Below, piece after piece: positions 16,898 through 26,327 of a stretch of DNA of 64,000 nt (position 1 is the first letter of the stretch; each line of letters starts with the position of its first letter). The position numbers and the translations under genes are program-made. The DNA comes from Halomontanus rarus (GTDB lineage: Archaea; Halobacteriota; Halobacteria; Halobacteriales; Natrialbaceae): assembly GCF_029338335.1 (NCBI RefSeq), contig NZ_CP119796.1; one strand, 5' to 3'. A model generated the notes under the pieces. The model ran no database searches. It had not been told where the DNA came from and worked only from the letters and a program-made list of their open reading frames with translations.

Positions 16898-18760
16898 ATG
16901 AGTCATCGCGGAGACGACTCCGACCCGGGAATTCGGGTGTTACACGTCGACGACGACCCCGGTCTCCTCGAGTTGTCCGCACGCTTCCTCGAGCGGGCCA
17001 CCGACCGGCTCTCGGTCGCGACCGAATCGGACCCGGTCCGGGCGCTTGAGCGGCTCTCGACGGAGTCGGTGGACTGTCTCGTCTCCGACTACCAGATGCC
17101 GGAACTGAACGGACTCGAGCTTCTCGACGCCGTCCACGACCGGTACCCGACGCTCCCGTTCGTGTTCTTCACCGGCTGTCGCTCCGAGATGGACGTGAGC
17201 GACGTCTTCTCGCGCGGTGCGACCGACGTCCTCGAGAAAAATCGACCGGCGGAACAGTACGAACTGCTCGCCCACCGCGTCGTCGACGCGGTCGAACGAG
17301 CCCGTGCTCGTCGCGAACTGTCCGAACGGGAGCGGAACCGAAGTGGAAACGAGGCCCCGTTCCGAAATCCGACCGCCTCTCTGAACGGGGCTTCGAGTCC
17401 GACCGACGAGATCGCGGACCACGTCGCCGTCGGCGTCTGCACCTGTACCGACGAGGGTCGAGTCACGTACGCCAACGACGCGTTCGCCTCCCTGATCGAC
17501 CGCGACTCAGAATCGCTACGGTGGACCGACCTTCGGGAGCACTTCGACGGCCTCGAATCCGACGCGTTCGATCCCGAAGCGCAGCGTCGCCTCGAGATAG
17601 AACCTAAACTCGGCGAAGACGGTGCGGACGAACGGGTCCTCTCCGTGACGATAACGCCGGTCGAACCGAGCCGACGCGAGCGCGGGGGCGGACCGAACGG
17701 GCCGAACGATCGAACCGCGTCCGTCCTCACGTGCGAAGACGTCACCGAGCGAGTGGCGTACGAACACGACAGTCACCTCCTCGAGGCGTTGTTCGAGCAG
17801 ATTCCCGCCCATCTCTACGTCAAAGACGAGGCCGCACGACACGTCCGCATCAGTAACGAGTATCCGAACCCCGACGAAGTGATCGGAAAGACGGACGTCG
17901 AAGTGTACGGTGCGGAACGCGGCACCAAGTCGTACGAACGCGACCTGCGGATCGTCGACACGGGCGAACCGATGATCAACGTCGTCGAGGGGAATCCGGA
18001 GACACACCGATACTTCCTCTCTTCGAAGGTCCCGTGGCGAAACGACGACGGGGAGATCAAGGGCCTGATCGGAATCACTCGCGACATCACCGAGCGAAAA
18101 CGCCACCAGCGCCAACTCGAGCGCCAGAACGACCGGCTCCGGACCGTCGCCAGCGTAATCTCCCACGACATCAGAAACCCGTTGAACCTCGCGTCCGGAA
18201 AACTCCAGCTCCTAGAGGACGAGTGTGGCATCGAGAGCGTTCACCTGAGCGACGCCCAGCACTCGCTCGACCGAACGCACGACCTCCTCGAGAGCCTGCT
18301 ATCGCTGGTCAAACACGGTCAGTGGGTCGCCGAAACCGATCCCGTTTCGGTCGAGACCGTGACGGGACTGTGCTGGCGCCACGTTGCGGCCGGAGCCGGT
18401 GTTCTCGAGCTCGATCAGGAGTTCTACGTCGTCGGCGACGAGGATCGACTGCTCCAACTGTTCGAGAATCTCTTTCGGAACGCGGCCCTCCACGCTGGGT
18501 CGGACGTCACGATCAGAGTCGGGCCGCTCGAGGACTGGTCCGGCTTCTACGTCGAAGACGACGGACCGGGGATTCCAGCGGACGAACGCGAGCGGGTGTT
18601 CGAGTCGGGATACACCACTTCGACTGAGGGAACCGGCTTCGGGATCCCTATCATCGAGGTGATCGCCGAGGCTCACGGGTGGGACGTTCGACTCACCGAC
18701 GGGCGAACCGGCGGTGCGCGATTCGAGTTCGTCGGCGTCGACTTTTACGATCCGACCTGA
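16898..18760 (+). CDS. receiver-PAS-PAS hybrid histidine kinase
   Basis: A 620-residue soluble signalling protein. The N-terminal receiver domain has the acidic pair HVDDD (about 17-20), the phosphoacceptor Asp64 in VSDYQMPELNG and the later FFTG and EKN (Lys) positions. A PAS domain (about 170-290) and a second PAS (about 300-405, with YVKDEAARHVRISNEYPNP and GITRDITERKRH) follow. The kinase core has ISHDIRNPLN (His near 422), FENLFRNAALHAG and DDGPGIPADER with GTGFGIPI. No membrane segment is seen. The start at 16898 begins the receiver domain; the ATG at 16733 gives a 55-residue basic extension. Receiver-first kinases of this layout are common in haloarchaea and often work in phosphorelays with unlinked partners. 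Confidence 0.92.
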   Translation: MSHRGDDSDPGIRVLHVDDDPGLLELSARFLERATDRLSVATESDPVRALERLSTESVDCLVSDYQMPELNGLELLDAVHDRYPTLPFVFFTGCRSEMDVSDVFSRGATDVLEKNRPAEQYELLAHRVVDAVERARARRELSERERNRSGNEAPFRNPTASLNGASSPTDEIADHVAVGVCTCTDEGRVTYANDAFASLIDRDSESLRWTDLREHFDGLESDAFDPEAQRRLEIEPKLGEDGADERVLSVTITPVEPSRRERGGGPNGPNDRTASVLTCEDVTERVAYEHDSHLLEALFEQIPAHLYVKDEAARHVRISNEYPNPDEVIGKTDVEVYGAERGTKSYERDLRIVDTGEPMINVVEGNPETHRYFLSSKVPWRNDDGEIKGLIGITRDITERKRHQRQLERQNDRLRTVASVISHDIRNPLNLASGKLQLLEDECGIESVHLSDAQHSLDRTHDLLESLLSLVKHGQWVAETDPVSVETVTGLCWRHVAAGAGVLELDQEFYVVGDEDRLLQLFENLFRNAALHAGSDVTIRVGPLEDWSGFYVEDDGPGIPADERERVFESGYTTSTEGTGFGIPIIEVIAEAHGWDVRLTDGRTGGARFEFVGVDFYDPT

Positions 18761-18891
18761 TCGGTTACCGGACGCTCGGCTCACTCGAGGCCGTCTCCCA
18801 CTGAACACGGGGGACCACCGCCGAGTTCCGCGAGACGACAGTACGCGGCTACAGCATAACATTCGAAGAACAGACCGGCAACAGACCCACC

Positions 18892-19224
18892 TCAGTCGGC
18901 GACGGACGCCTCCTCGCGCGTCCAGATATCCGGCAGGAGATCCGTGCGACCGCCGAATAGCAATCCGACGCCCAGCAACATCGATCCGAGGAATACGACG
19001 AAGAGCGCGGGCCGGCCCGCCGGCCCGAGCGCGAGGACGACCGCGGTTCCGACCAGCGACAGCCACCCGAGCGCCTCCCAGACCCGTCCGGCGTGCAGTC
19101 GCCACACCGACAGCGAGAGGACGAATCCACCCAGCGCTGCTGCGACCAGTATCCCCTCGAGGAATCTGGTCGCGACCGCGAGGGCGGCGAATCCGACGAC
19201 CGTCGCGTAGTCGAGCGTGTCCAT
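18892..19224 (-). CDS. small membrane protein, 110 aa
   Basis: A hydrophobic protein with four predicted membrane segments (TVVGFAALAVATRF, VAAALGGFVLSLSVW, LSLVGTAVVLALG and FVVFLGSMLLGVGLLFGG) and a short acidic C-terminus. I do not recognise a family function. The start MDTLDYATVVGF at 19224 is preferred to the ATG two codons upstream at 19230, and both are possible. It sits between the hybrid kinase and mfnA, pointing away from the kinase. Confidence 0.72.
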   Translation of the reverse strand: MDTLDYATVVGFAALAVATRFLEGILVAAALGGFVLSLSVWRLHAGRVWEALGWLSLVGTAVVLALGPAGRPALFVVFLGSMLLGVGLLFGGRTDLLPDIWTREEASVAD

Positions 19225-19347
19225 CGCCATTGCGTCTCTTCTCTCTACTGCCCTCCTCGAAATCGGGTCGCAAAAACGAGTCGGTTTGCCCGTCGGTCAC
19301 TACGGACGGATCGAATACCAAACACGCACACACGCATCCACCTGCGT

Positions 19348-20433
19348 TCAGTCGGTTCCCACCACCGCCGCACTGGCGGGGTTCTCGAGTCGGTCGACGT
19401 CGGCGACGAACGACTCGAGCATCGCTCGCGTTACGTGGGGCATACAGACGATCCGGAGTTCGCCCGATCCCGTCCGAGAGATCCGCCACCCCTCCTCGCG
19501 CAAATCGTAGAACAGGCGCTCGGGGATCGAGACGGCCACCAGCGGCAGTTCGGGATCGACGACGTCGTACCCGCGCTGGGCGAACGCGTCGGCGAGCCAC
19601 TCGGCGTTTCGCTGGGAGCGGACGTACTGCGCCCGGTATCCGTCCGGCCACAGCTCACGGAGCGCGGCGACCGCACTCGCGACACCGGCACCCGATCGCG
19701 TCCCGGTGAGCGTCGCCTGCGAGGTCGACTCGAGGTAGGGCGTGTCGATCGCGAGCGTGTCGAGTAGCGTCTCCTCGCGGACGAGCAGTCCGCCGGCGGG
19801 GACCGCCGCCTGCCCCATCTTGTGAGGATCGACCGTCATCGTATCCACCGGGGCGTGGTCGAAGTGCCATTCACGGTCGGTAAACGGGAGGACGAATCCG
19901 CCCCAGGCGGCGTCGACGTGGAGCAACGCGTCGACCTCGCGGGCGATCGCTCCCAGTTCCGGAATCGGATCGACCCGCCCGTACTCGGTCGTCCCTGCGA
20001 CGCCGACGACCAGCGCGGTGTGCTCGTCGACGCACTCGCGAACGGCCTCGAGGTCGGCTCGTAACTCGTCGTCGACCGGAACGATCCGCAACTCGATGCC
20101 GAGCACGTCCGCGGCCTTCTGGAAACTGAAGTGGCCCGACTCGGGCATGACGACGTTCGCCGACTCCCGTCCCGTGCGGTCGCGGGCGATGCGGACGGCC
20201 TGAATGTTCGCCTCCGTACCGCCACTGGCGACGTAGCCCGTGGGTTCCTCGAGACCGACGAGGTCGCCGAGCCGAGAGACGGCCTCCTTCTCGAGGTCGG
20301 CGACGGTCGGGTAGGTCGCGGGATCGCCCGGATTCGTCGCGAGAAAGCGTTCGGCCGCCTCGCGCGCTGCCGGGTGGGGCTCCGTACACATCGAGGAGAG
20401 GACCCGGTCGAACGCCTGCGGCTCGGCCTGCAT
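19348..20433 (-). CDS. mfnA: L-aspartate (or L-tyrosine) decarboxylase MfnA
   Basis: A 361-residue PLP-dependent group II decarboxylase. Visible residues are the substrate/PLP segment ASGGTEANIQA, HVDAAWGGF (Asp for the PLP pyridine nitrogen) and VDPHKMG with the Schiff-base Lys205. The length and start (MQAEPQAFDRVLSSM) fit archaeal MfnA. In methanogens MfnA decarboxylates tyrosine for methanofuran. Haloarchaea lack methanofuran, and there the enzyme is thought to make beta-alanine from aspartate for coenzyme A. That assignment comes from family knowledge and not from this sequence alone. The gene is probably monocistronic. Confidence 0.93.
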   Translation of the reverse strand: MQAEPQAFDRVLSSMCTEPHPAAREAAERFLATNPGDPATYPTVADLEKEAVSRLGDLVGLEEPTGYVASGGTEANIQAVRIARDRTGRESANVVMPESGHFSFQKAADVLGIELRIVPVDDELRADLEAVRECVDEHTALVVGVAGTTEYGRVDPIPELGAIAREVDALLHVDAAWGGFVLPFTDREWHFDHAPVDTMTVDPHKMGQAAVPAGGLLVREETLLDTLAIDTPYLESTSQATLTGTRSGAGVASAVAALRELWPDGYRAQYVRSQRNAEWLADAFAQRGYDVVDPELPLVAVSIPERLFYDLREEGWRISRTGSGELRIVCMPHVTRAMLESFVADVDRLENPASAAVVGTD

Positions 20434-20586
20434 ATCACGTCAATGGGCGCTCAGCGGTTTAGTGGTTGTGTTCTTTCGCAGGAGGAACCGTGAGAAACTG
20501 AGGTCGCGTGGTCGTTCACCCTCGCGCTCCCTTCCGACGATCCGTCGTCACGATCGGATCACTCCCTTCCAACTCGCGACGTCACG

Positions 20587-21075
20587 TCACTCGAGGGCGG
20601 TCTCGAACTCTCGTTCGTCGGGTCCTCTAGAGTCCCGCGTGTCGGCCTCGAGTAACCGATCGAGGTGGCGTTCGAACTCCGCTTCCGAGAGTTCGCCGGC
20701 GGCGTATCGTCGCTTGAGGATCTCGAGCGGATCGGTTTCGTCGACGTCGTCGGCCGGCGCGTCGGCGGTCGACTCCGGATAGTCCGTCGCGGACTCGACC
20801 TGTCCGATCGCGGCGAGGTAGACCGGCCAGAGAACGACGACCGCGAGGAGACCGGCACCGAACGTGATAGTGCCGAAGAGAAGGGTCCCGAAAACCCAGA
20901 ACAGGCCCGATGCGACGAAGAAGGAGACGAGGGTCATCCAGAGGAAAAATCCGGCGACTGAACCCGATACGAGCGCGAGCAGCAGTCGACCACCGGCGCC
21001 GTTCGGCGTGTATCGCTCGATCAGCCGATGCAGGTCGTTCGTCAGCGACGAGTTGGATCGGTGCGGCCCGACCAT
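20587..21075 (-). CDS. SHOCT domain-containing membrane protein
   Basis: A 162-residue protein. Residues about 28-90 form two long membrane segments (LLALVSGSVAGFFLWMTLV and GTLLFGTITFGAGLLAVVV). A linker rich in Asp precedes the C-terminal SHOCT motif (DPLEILKRRYAAGELSEAEF), a short helical-turn module often attached to membrane or nucleic-acid-binding domains. The N-terminal 27 residues are soluble and contain a possible amphipathic helix. Function is unknown. It lies 157 bp upstream of ppsA on the same strand. Confidence 0.88.
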   Translation of the reverse strand: MVGPHRSNSSLTNDLHRLIERYTPNGAGGRLLLALVSGSVAGFFLWMTLVSFFVASGLFWVFGTLLFGTITFGAGLLAVVVLWPVYLAAIGQVESATDYPESTADAPADDVDETDPLEILKRRYAAGELSEAEFERHLDRLLEADTRDSRGPDEREFETALE

Positions 21076-21232
21076 ATCGGGAGTCCGTTTCGATGTCTCT
21101 TCAATCTGACTGACTTACACGGATACTGTACTGTTCTCTCACCCGACGACTCGAGCGGATCCGAATTGGATAGAGGAGGTACTACAGATCCCGTCGTGGA
21201 GAGAGAATCGAAATCGAGACGGCTGTGGACCC

Positions 21233-23629
21233 CTAGCGAACCGAGTCGAGCAACAGCTTCTGTTCGACCCGCTTGACCTCGTGTTGGACGTCGCGGACGG
21301 CGTCGATGTTCGCCGAGATCGAGCTCACGCCTTCGTCGACGAGGAACTGGACCATCTCGGGCTTGGAGCCCGCCTGCCCGCAGATGCTGGTATCGACGCC
21401 GTGTTCCCGGCAGGTCTCGATCACGTCGCCGATCAATCGGAGGACCGCGGGGTGGAGTTCGTCGAAGCGGTCGGCGACGTGCTCGTTGTTCCGGTCGACG
21501 GCGAGCGTGTACTGGGTGAGGTCGTTCGTGCCGAAGGAGGCGAAGTCGATCCCCGAACGGGCCAACTCCTCGATCCCGAGCGCCGACGCCGGCGTCTCGA
21601 CCATCACGCCCCACGTCCGTTTGTCGGGGTCGATCCCCGCCTCCCGGAGGTGGCGCTTCGCCCGGTGGACGTCCTCGGCGTCGGTCACGAGCGGGAACAT
21701 GATCTCGACGTTGTCGTAGCCCATGTCGTACAGCCGGCGAAACGCCGCGAGTTCGTGGGCGAACACGTCGGGCTTGTCGAGGCTGCGCCGGATTCCGCGG
21801 TAGCCCAGCATCGGGTTGTGTTCCTCCGGTTCGTCCGCACCGCCCTCGAGCTGGCGGAACTCGTCCGTCGGCGCGTCGAGCGTCCGTACGCGAACGGGAC
21901 GGGGGTAGAACTCGTCGGCGACGGTTCGGATCCCCTCGACGAGTTCGGAGACGTACGCGTCGACCCCCTCCTCCTCGATGAACGCCTCCGGCGTCTTGTT
22001 CAGCGAGAGGATCATGTGCTCGATCCGCAGGAGGCCGACGCCATCGGCACCGGTCGCGGCCGCCCGCTGTGCGGCTTCGGGGATGGAGACGTTCACCTTG
22101 ACCTCGGTCGCGGTCATCGGCTTGACCGGCGACTGCGGACGGACCTCCTCGACGGGTTCGCGCTCGTCGGCCGCGCCGTCGTCACCCTCGACGATCGAAC
22201 CCCGATCGCCGTCGATCGTGACGACCTGCCCGTCCTCTAAGACGCTCGTCGCGTTCGTCGTGCCGACGACGGCGGGGACGCCGAGTTCCCGGGAGACGAT
22301 CGCGGCGTGGCTGGTCATCCCGCCCTCGTCGGTCACGATTCCCGAGGCGCGTTTCATCGCGGGGACCATGTCCGGCATCGTCATCTCGGTGACGATGATG
22401 TCGCCCTCGCCGACCTTGTCTAGTTCGTCGAGTTTCGTGACGATCCGGGCGGCACCCGTCGCCGTTCCCGGACTCGAGCCGAGACCGTCGACGAGTCGGT
22501 CGCCGGCGTCGCTTCCGGTCGCCGACCGCGGTTCCGTCTGTCCGCCGCCGGTCGTCTGAACGCTGCCACTTCCGTCGGTGACGCTCTGGCTCTGACTTTG
22601 ACTCTGACTCTGACTCTGTAACCCGTCACCACAGACTCGCTCGGTCACGTCCGACTCGACGGATTCGAGCGCCTCGTCGGACTCGTCGCTGATCGTCGTG
22701 ATCGGCCGCGACTGGAGCATGAAGTCCTTGCCATCGGCCATCGCCCACTCGACGTCCTGGGGCGTCTCGTAGTGGTCTTCGACCCGTTCGCCGAGTTCGA
22801 TCAACCGTTCGAGTTCGGCGTCGGAGAGCACGCGTTCGGTGCGTTTTTCCTCGGAGACCTCGCGTTCGACCGTCTCGCCGGTCTCGCCTTTGACGTGCAT
22901 CAGTTTCTTGTCGGCGACGGTGACCTTCACCGAGCGATCCTCGCGGTCGATCACGTAATTGTCCGGCGAGACCGCGCCCGAGACCACGGCTTCGCCGAGT
23001 CCCCACGCGGCCTCGACGATCATCGTCGGATCGCCGGTGGAGGGGTGACTCGTGAACATGACGCCCGACTTCTCGGCGTCGACCATCCGCTGGACGACGA
23101 CCGCGATGTTCACCAGTTCGTGATCGAAGCCCTGCTCCTGACGGTAGTAGATCGCCCGCTGGGTGAACAGCGAGGCCCAACACTCCCGGACGCGCTCGAG
23201 GAGGTCGTCCCCCGTCACGTTCAGGAACGTCTCCTGCTGACCGGCGAAGGAGGCGTCGGGCAGGTCCTCGGCCGTCGCCGAGGATCGGACGGCGACGAAC
23301 GCCTCCCGCTCCTCCTCGCCCATCTGTCGGTACGAACCGAGGATCTCCGCCCGCAGATCCTCGGGAAACGGCGTCTCGAGGATGAGTTCCTGCGCCCGAT
23401 CGGCCGCCGTCGCGAGCGCGCTCGAGTCGTCGACGTCGACGTCGACGGCCTCGAACAGCTCCTCGTCGATGCCGGCCCCTTCGATGAACGAGCGATAGGT
23501 ATCTGCAGTGACGACGAATCCGGACGGCACGGGGAGTCCAGCACCCGTCAGTTCGCCCAGAGATGCGCCTTTACCGCCGACGGCCTCGAGATCGGTGGCG
23601 TCGATCTCGTCCAGCCAGAGTACTGCCAT
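21233..23629 (-). CDS. ppsA: phosphoenolpyruvate synthase
   Basis: A 798-residue enzyme converting pyruvate and ATP to PEP, AMP and phosphate for gluconeogenesis. The N-terminal ATP-grasp domain starts LDEIDATDLEAVGGKGASLGEL and includes VRSSATAEDLPDASFAGQQ. The phosphohistidine domain has GGMTSHAAIVSRELG. The C-terminal PEP-binding barrel shows GLLRIEHM, GYRGIRRSLD, MVETPASAL, FGTNDLTQYTL and the C-terminal CGQAGSKPE with the active-site Cys. Between the first two domains (about residues 338-365) is a Gln-Ser repeat not typical of the family. The start at 23629 immediately precedes the domain. Its 3' neighbour, the SHOCT gene, may be cotranscribed. Confidence 0.96.
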   Translation of the reverse strand: MAVLWLDEIDATDLEAVGGKGASLGELTGAGLPVPSGFVVTADTYRSFIEGAGIDEELFEAVDVDVDDSSALATAADRAQELILETPFPEDLRAEILGSYRQMGEEEREAFVAVRSSATAEDLPDASFAGQQETFLNVTGDDLLERVRECWASLFTQRAIYYRQEQGFDHELVNIAVVVQRMVDAEKSGVMFTSHPSTGDPTMIVEAAWGLGEAVVSGAVSPDNYVIDREDRSVKVTVADKKLMHVKGETGETVEREVSEEKRTERVLSDAELERLIELGERVEDHYETPQDVEWAMADGKDFMLQSRPITTISDESDEALESVESDVTERVCGDGLQSQSQSQSQSQSVTDGSGSVQTTGGGQTEPRSATGSDAGDRLVDGLGSSPGTATGAARIVTKLDELDKVGEGDIIVTEMTMPDMVPAMKRASGIVTDEGGMTSHAAIVSRELGVPAVVGTTNATSVLEDGQVVTIDGDRGSIVEGDDGAADEREPVEEVRPQSPVKPMTATEVKVNVSIPEAAQRAAATGADGVGLLRIEHMILSLNKTPEAFIEEEGVDAYVSELVEGIRTVADEFYPRPVRVRTLDAPTDEFRQLEGGADEPEEHNPMLGYRGIRRSLDKPDVFAHELAAFRRLYDMGYDNVEIMFPLVTDAEDVHRAKRHLREAGIDPDKRTWGVMVETPASALGIEELARSGIDFASFGTNDLTQYTLAVDRNNEHVADRFDELHPAVLRLIGDVIETCREHGVDTSICGQAGSKPEMVQFLVDEGVSSISANIDAVRDVQHEVKRVEQKLLLDSVR
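22584..22618. repeat. hexanucleotide repeat encoding (Gln-Ser)n in ppsA
   Basis: About 35 bp of CTGACT-type hexamers, near perfect over the last four units, encoding six Gln-Ser dipeptides on the minus strand. It lies in the hinge between the ATP-grasp and phosphohistidine domains of PEP synthase. Confidence 0.85.
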
Positions 23630-23746
23630 CTGTATCGGTGGTGACCACGGTCTGGGTAATGAAGTTTGTGAATAAATCTGACAATTAACAACTCCGGAGT
23701 GAGTGAACGTTTCCAGCCGGCGGCGTCAAATCCGTGCGAGCGTCTC

Positions 23747-24667
23747 TCAAGCCTCCAAAATTTCGTCCTCGCTCGTCTCCGGGACGACCATCGATCCCTC
23801 GAGCGTGGTGAGGGCGCGACCGCCGACGCGGACCCCGCGTCCGTCCTCGAGACGCACGCGAACGGTCCCCGGTCGGTCGACGTAGTGACCCTGCTCGAGT
23901 CGCACCTCCTCGGGAAACTCGTCGAAGGCGCCGAACCGGTCGAGGTAGGCCGCGACCGCACCGCTCGCGGTCCCGGTGACGGGGTCTTCCGGGACGCCCG
24001 CACCCGGCGCGAAGAACCGACCGTGGAGCGTCGAGTCGGCGTCGAGGGCGTCGAAGGTGAAGAGGTAGATCCCGATCGCCTCGAGGTCGTCCGTGATCGC
24101 TTCGACGGCCGAGGGGTCGGGATCGGCGGCCCCGACGTCAGAGAGGTAGGTGATCGGCGCCATCAGCGCGGGGGCGCCCGTCGACGAGACCGCGAGCGGC
24201 AGGTCGGCGCTGGCGCCTTCCAGCGCCGCCGCGTCGACGCCGAGCGCGTCTGCGAGTCGGTCGTAGCTCAAATCGACCTCTCGAACCCGGGGCGCGTCCT
24301 GGGTCATCCAGACCGTGCCGTCGTCTTCGACGGTGATCTCGAGGGTGCCGACGTTCGTCTCGAGCGATGTCGTACCGGCCTCGACCGCGCCGTTCTCGAA
24401 CAGGTATGCGAACGCGGCGATCGTCGCGTGCCCGCAGAGATCGATCTCCTGGGTGGGGGTGAAGTATCGGATCCGTCGATCGGCGTCGTCGTCGTCCGCG
24501 AGGAGGAAGGCCGTCTCGCTGACGGCCATCTCGCGGGCGATCGCCTGCAGCTGATCGTCCGCGAGGCCCTCCGCGTCGGGAACGATCCCGGCGGGGTTGC
24601 CGGCCATCGGCTCCGTCGTGAACGCGTCGAGTTGTCGGATACGAACCGTCTCCCTGTCTCCGTCCAT
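23747..24667 (-). CDS. PhzF family isomerase/epimerase
   Basis: A 306-residue protein with the DAP-epimerase-like double domain of the PhzF family. Key motifs are QLDAFTTEPMAGNPAGIV at the start, the catalytic Glu51 in VSETAFLL, the glycine-rich DLCGHATIAAFAYL and GVPEDPVTGTASGAVAAYL in the second half. PhzF itself isomerises dihydrohydroxyanthranilate, but most family members, including archaeal ones, have unknown substrates, and there is no phenazine cluster here. It lies between ppsA and thiC on the same strand with gaps over 100 bp, so it probably has its own promoter. Confidence 0.92.
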   Translation of the reverse strand: MDGDRETVRIRQLDAFTTEPMAGNPAGIVPDAEGLADDQLQAIAREMAVSETAFLLADDDDADRRIRYFTPTQEIDLCGHATIAAFAYLFENGAVEAGTTSLETNVGTLEITVEDDGTVWMTQDAPRVREVDLSYDRLADALGVDAAALEGASADLPLAVSSTGAPALMAPITYLSDVGAADPDPSAVEAITDDLEAIGIYLFTFDALDADSTLHGRFFAPGAGVPEDPVTGTASGAVAAYLDRFGAFDEFPEEVRLEQGHYVDRPGTVRVRLEDGRGVRVGGRALTTLEGSMVVPETSEDEILEA

Positions 24668-24778
24668 ATCTCCGCCTCGAGAGGCCGACCTATCAATCCA
24701 CCGCAGTGCGGATTCGCGTCGCTGGGGTCTCGAGTGACCGACCCAGACTTCGTCTCGCGACCCCCGCGACCGCGGCGA

Positions 24779-26233
24779 TCAGTCGTCCGCTTTCGGGTAC
24801 TCCCGCTCGAGGTCGACACCGTCGAGCTCGGCCACGGGGGAGACGTCGCTGGTGTCGTGGGTGCCCACCGGCGGTCGGTTCACCTCGGCGGCGGGCGAGG
24901 ACTCGAGGTCGGTCTCCCGCTTCAGTTCCTTCAGTTCGCCGTCCTCGCTGGCTTCGCGGGCGTCCTGGTCGATCCGCATCGAACAGAACTCGACGCCGCA
25001 CATCGAGCAGAAGCGAGCTTCCTTGTAGTTGTCACCGGGCAGCGTCTGGTCGTGAAACGAGCGGGCGCGTTCGGGATCGAGCGCGAGGTCGAACTGCTCG
25101 GTCCAGTCGAAGGCGTAGCGGGCCTCCGAGAGCGCGTCGTCCCAGTCTCGAGCGCCGGGCATGCCGTTGGCGACGTCGCCGGCGTGGGCGGCGATGCGGT
25201 ACGCGGCGAGTCCGTCGCGAACGTCCTGTTTCTCGGGGAGTCCGAGGTGTTCTTTCGGCGTGACGTAACAGAGCATCGCGGCACCCTCCTGGGCGGCCAT
25301 CGCGGCGCCGATGGCGCTGGTGATGTGGTCGTAGCCGGGTGCGATGTCGGTGACCAGTGGGCCGAGGACGTAGAAGGGAGCACCGTCACAGACCGCCTGC
25401 TGGCGCTCGACGTTCTCCGCGATGCGATCCATCGGGACGTGACCCGGTCCCTCGACCATAACCTGAACGCCGTGATCCCAGCCGATTCTCGTCAACTCGC
25501 CGAGCGTATCCAACTCGGCGTACTGCGCGTCGTCGCAGGCGTCGGCGATACAGCCCGGCCGGAGGCTGTCGCCGAGGCTGAAGGTCACGTCGTGCTCGAC
25601 GAAGATCTCGCAGATGTCCTCGTAGACCTGAAACAGCGGGTTCTGCTCTCCGTGAGCTTCCATCCACTTCGCCATGATCGACCCACCACGGGAAACGATC
25701 CCCGTCTTTCGATCCTCGGTGAGCGCGAGGTGCTCGAGCAGGATGCCGGCGTGGATAGTCATGTAGTCGACGCCCTGTTCGGCCTGTTTCTCGATGACCT
25801 CGAGCAGCAGGTCTTTCGTGAGGTCCTCGGGACTCCCCGCGCGCTTGACCGCCTCGTACAGCGGCACCGTTCCGATCGGCACCGGGGAGTGTGCGACGTT
25901 GGCCTCGCGGATCCGATCGAGGTCGCTTCCCGTTCCGAGATCCATCACCGTGTCCGCGCCGTGGTGGACAGCCGTGTGGAGTTTCTCGAGTTCCTCCTCG
26001 AGGTCGCTGGTCGTCTCGCTGTTGCCGATGTTGGCGTTGACCTTCGTCGAGAACTCGCGGCCGATGATCATCGGATCGAGCGCGTCGTGGTGGACGTTCG
26101 CCGGGATCACGGCCTGTCCGTCCGCGACCTGGTCGCGGACGAACTCGGGTTCGCAGTTCTCTCGCCGAGCGATTCGCTCCATCGCCGGGGTAATCGTGCC
26201 CTCTCGAGCCGCCTGTAGCTGGGTCGTGCTCAT
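24779..26233 (-). CDS. thiC: phosphomethylpyrimidine synthase ThiC
   Basis: A 484-residue radical-SAM enzyme that converts aminoimidazole ribotide to hydroxymethylpyrimidine phosphate for thiamine synthesis. Family features include VIPANVHHDALDPMIIG, GADTVMDLGTGSDLD, DYMTIHAGI, SRGGSIMA, VEGPGHVPMD and the C-terminal cluster motif CSMCGVEFCSMRI (C-x2-C-x4-C) that binds the 4Fe-4S centre. The C-terminal 60 residues are a variable acidic tail. The ATG at 26233 gives the expected archaeal length. No TPP riboswitch is possible because the TATA box lies only 25-31 nt upstream of the ATG, leaving essentially no leader. Confidence 0.97.
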   Translation of the reverse strand: MSTTQLQAAREGTITPAMERIARRENCEPEFVRDQVADGQAVIPANVHHDALDPMIIGREFSTKVNANIGNSETTSDLEEELEKLHTAVHHGADTVMDLGTGSDLDRIREANVAHSPVPIGTVPLYEAVKRAGSPEDLTKDLLLEVIEKQAEQGVDYMTIHAGILLEHLALTEDRKTGIVSRGGSIMAKWMEAHGEQNPLFQVYEDICEIFVEHDVTFSLGDSLRPGCIADACDDAQYAELDTLGELTRIGWDHGVQVMVEGPGHVPMDRIAENVERQQAVCDGAPFYVLGPLVTDIAPGYDHITSAIGAAMAAQEGAAMLCYVTPKEHLGLPEKQDVRDGLAAYRIAAHAGDVANGMPGARDWDDALSEARYAFDWTEQFDLALDPERARSFHDQTLPGDNYKEARFCSMCGVEFCSMRIDQDAREASEDGELKELKRETDLESSPAAEVNRPPVGTHDTSDVSPVAELDGVDLEREYPKADD

Positions 26234-26257
26234 GAATCACTAGGTGATACCACGAGC

Positions 26258-26264
26258 TAATAAA
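26258..26264 (-). promoter_or_regulatory. TATA box of thiC (leaderless)
   Basis: The minus-strand TTTATTA lies 25-31 nt before the thiC ATG. It is the best haloarchaeal TATA match in this part of the window and implies transcription from, or within a few bases of, the start codon. Confidence 0.7.
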
Positions 26265-26327
26265 CTTCGTGACTGCGATCTCGTCCGAAGGGGGAATCGA
26301 TTTGTTTCTCGCCTCGAATACTCGACC

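Noticed and set aside
23699..26218. Very long plus-strand frame (839 codons) through PhzF and thiC
   Set aside because: It is antisense to two well-conserved genes and is a GC-rich shadow without family motifs.
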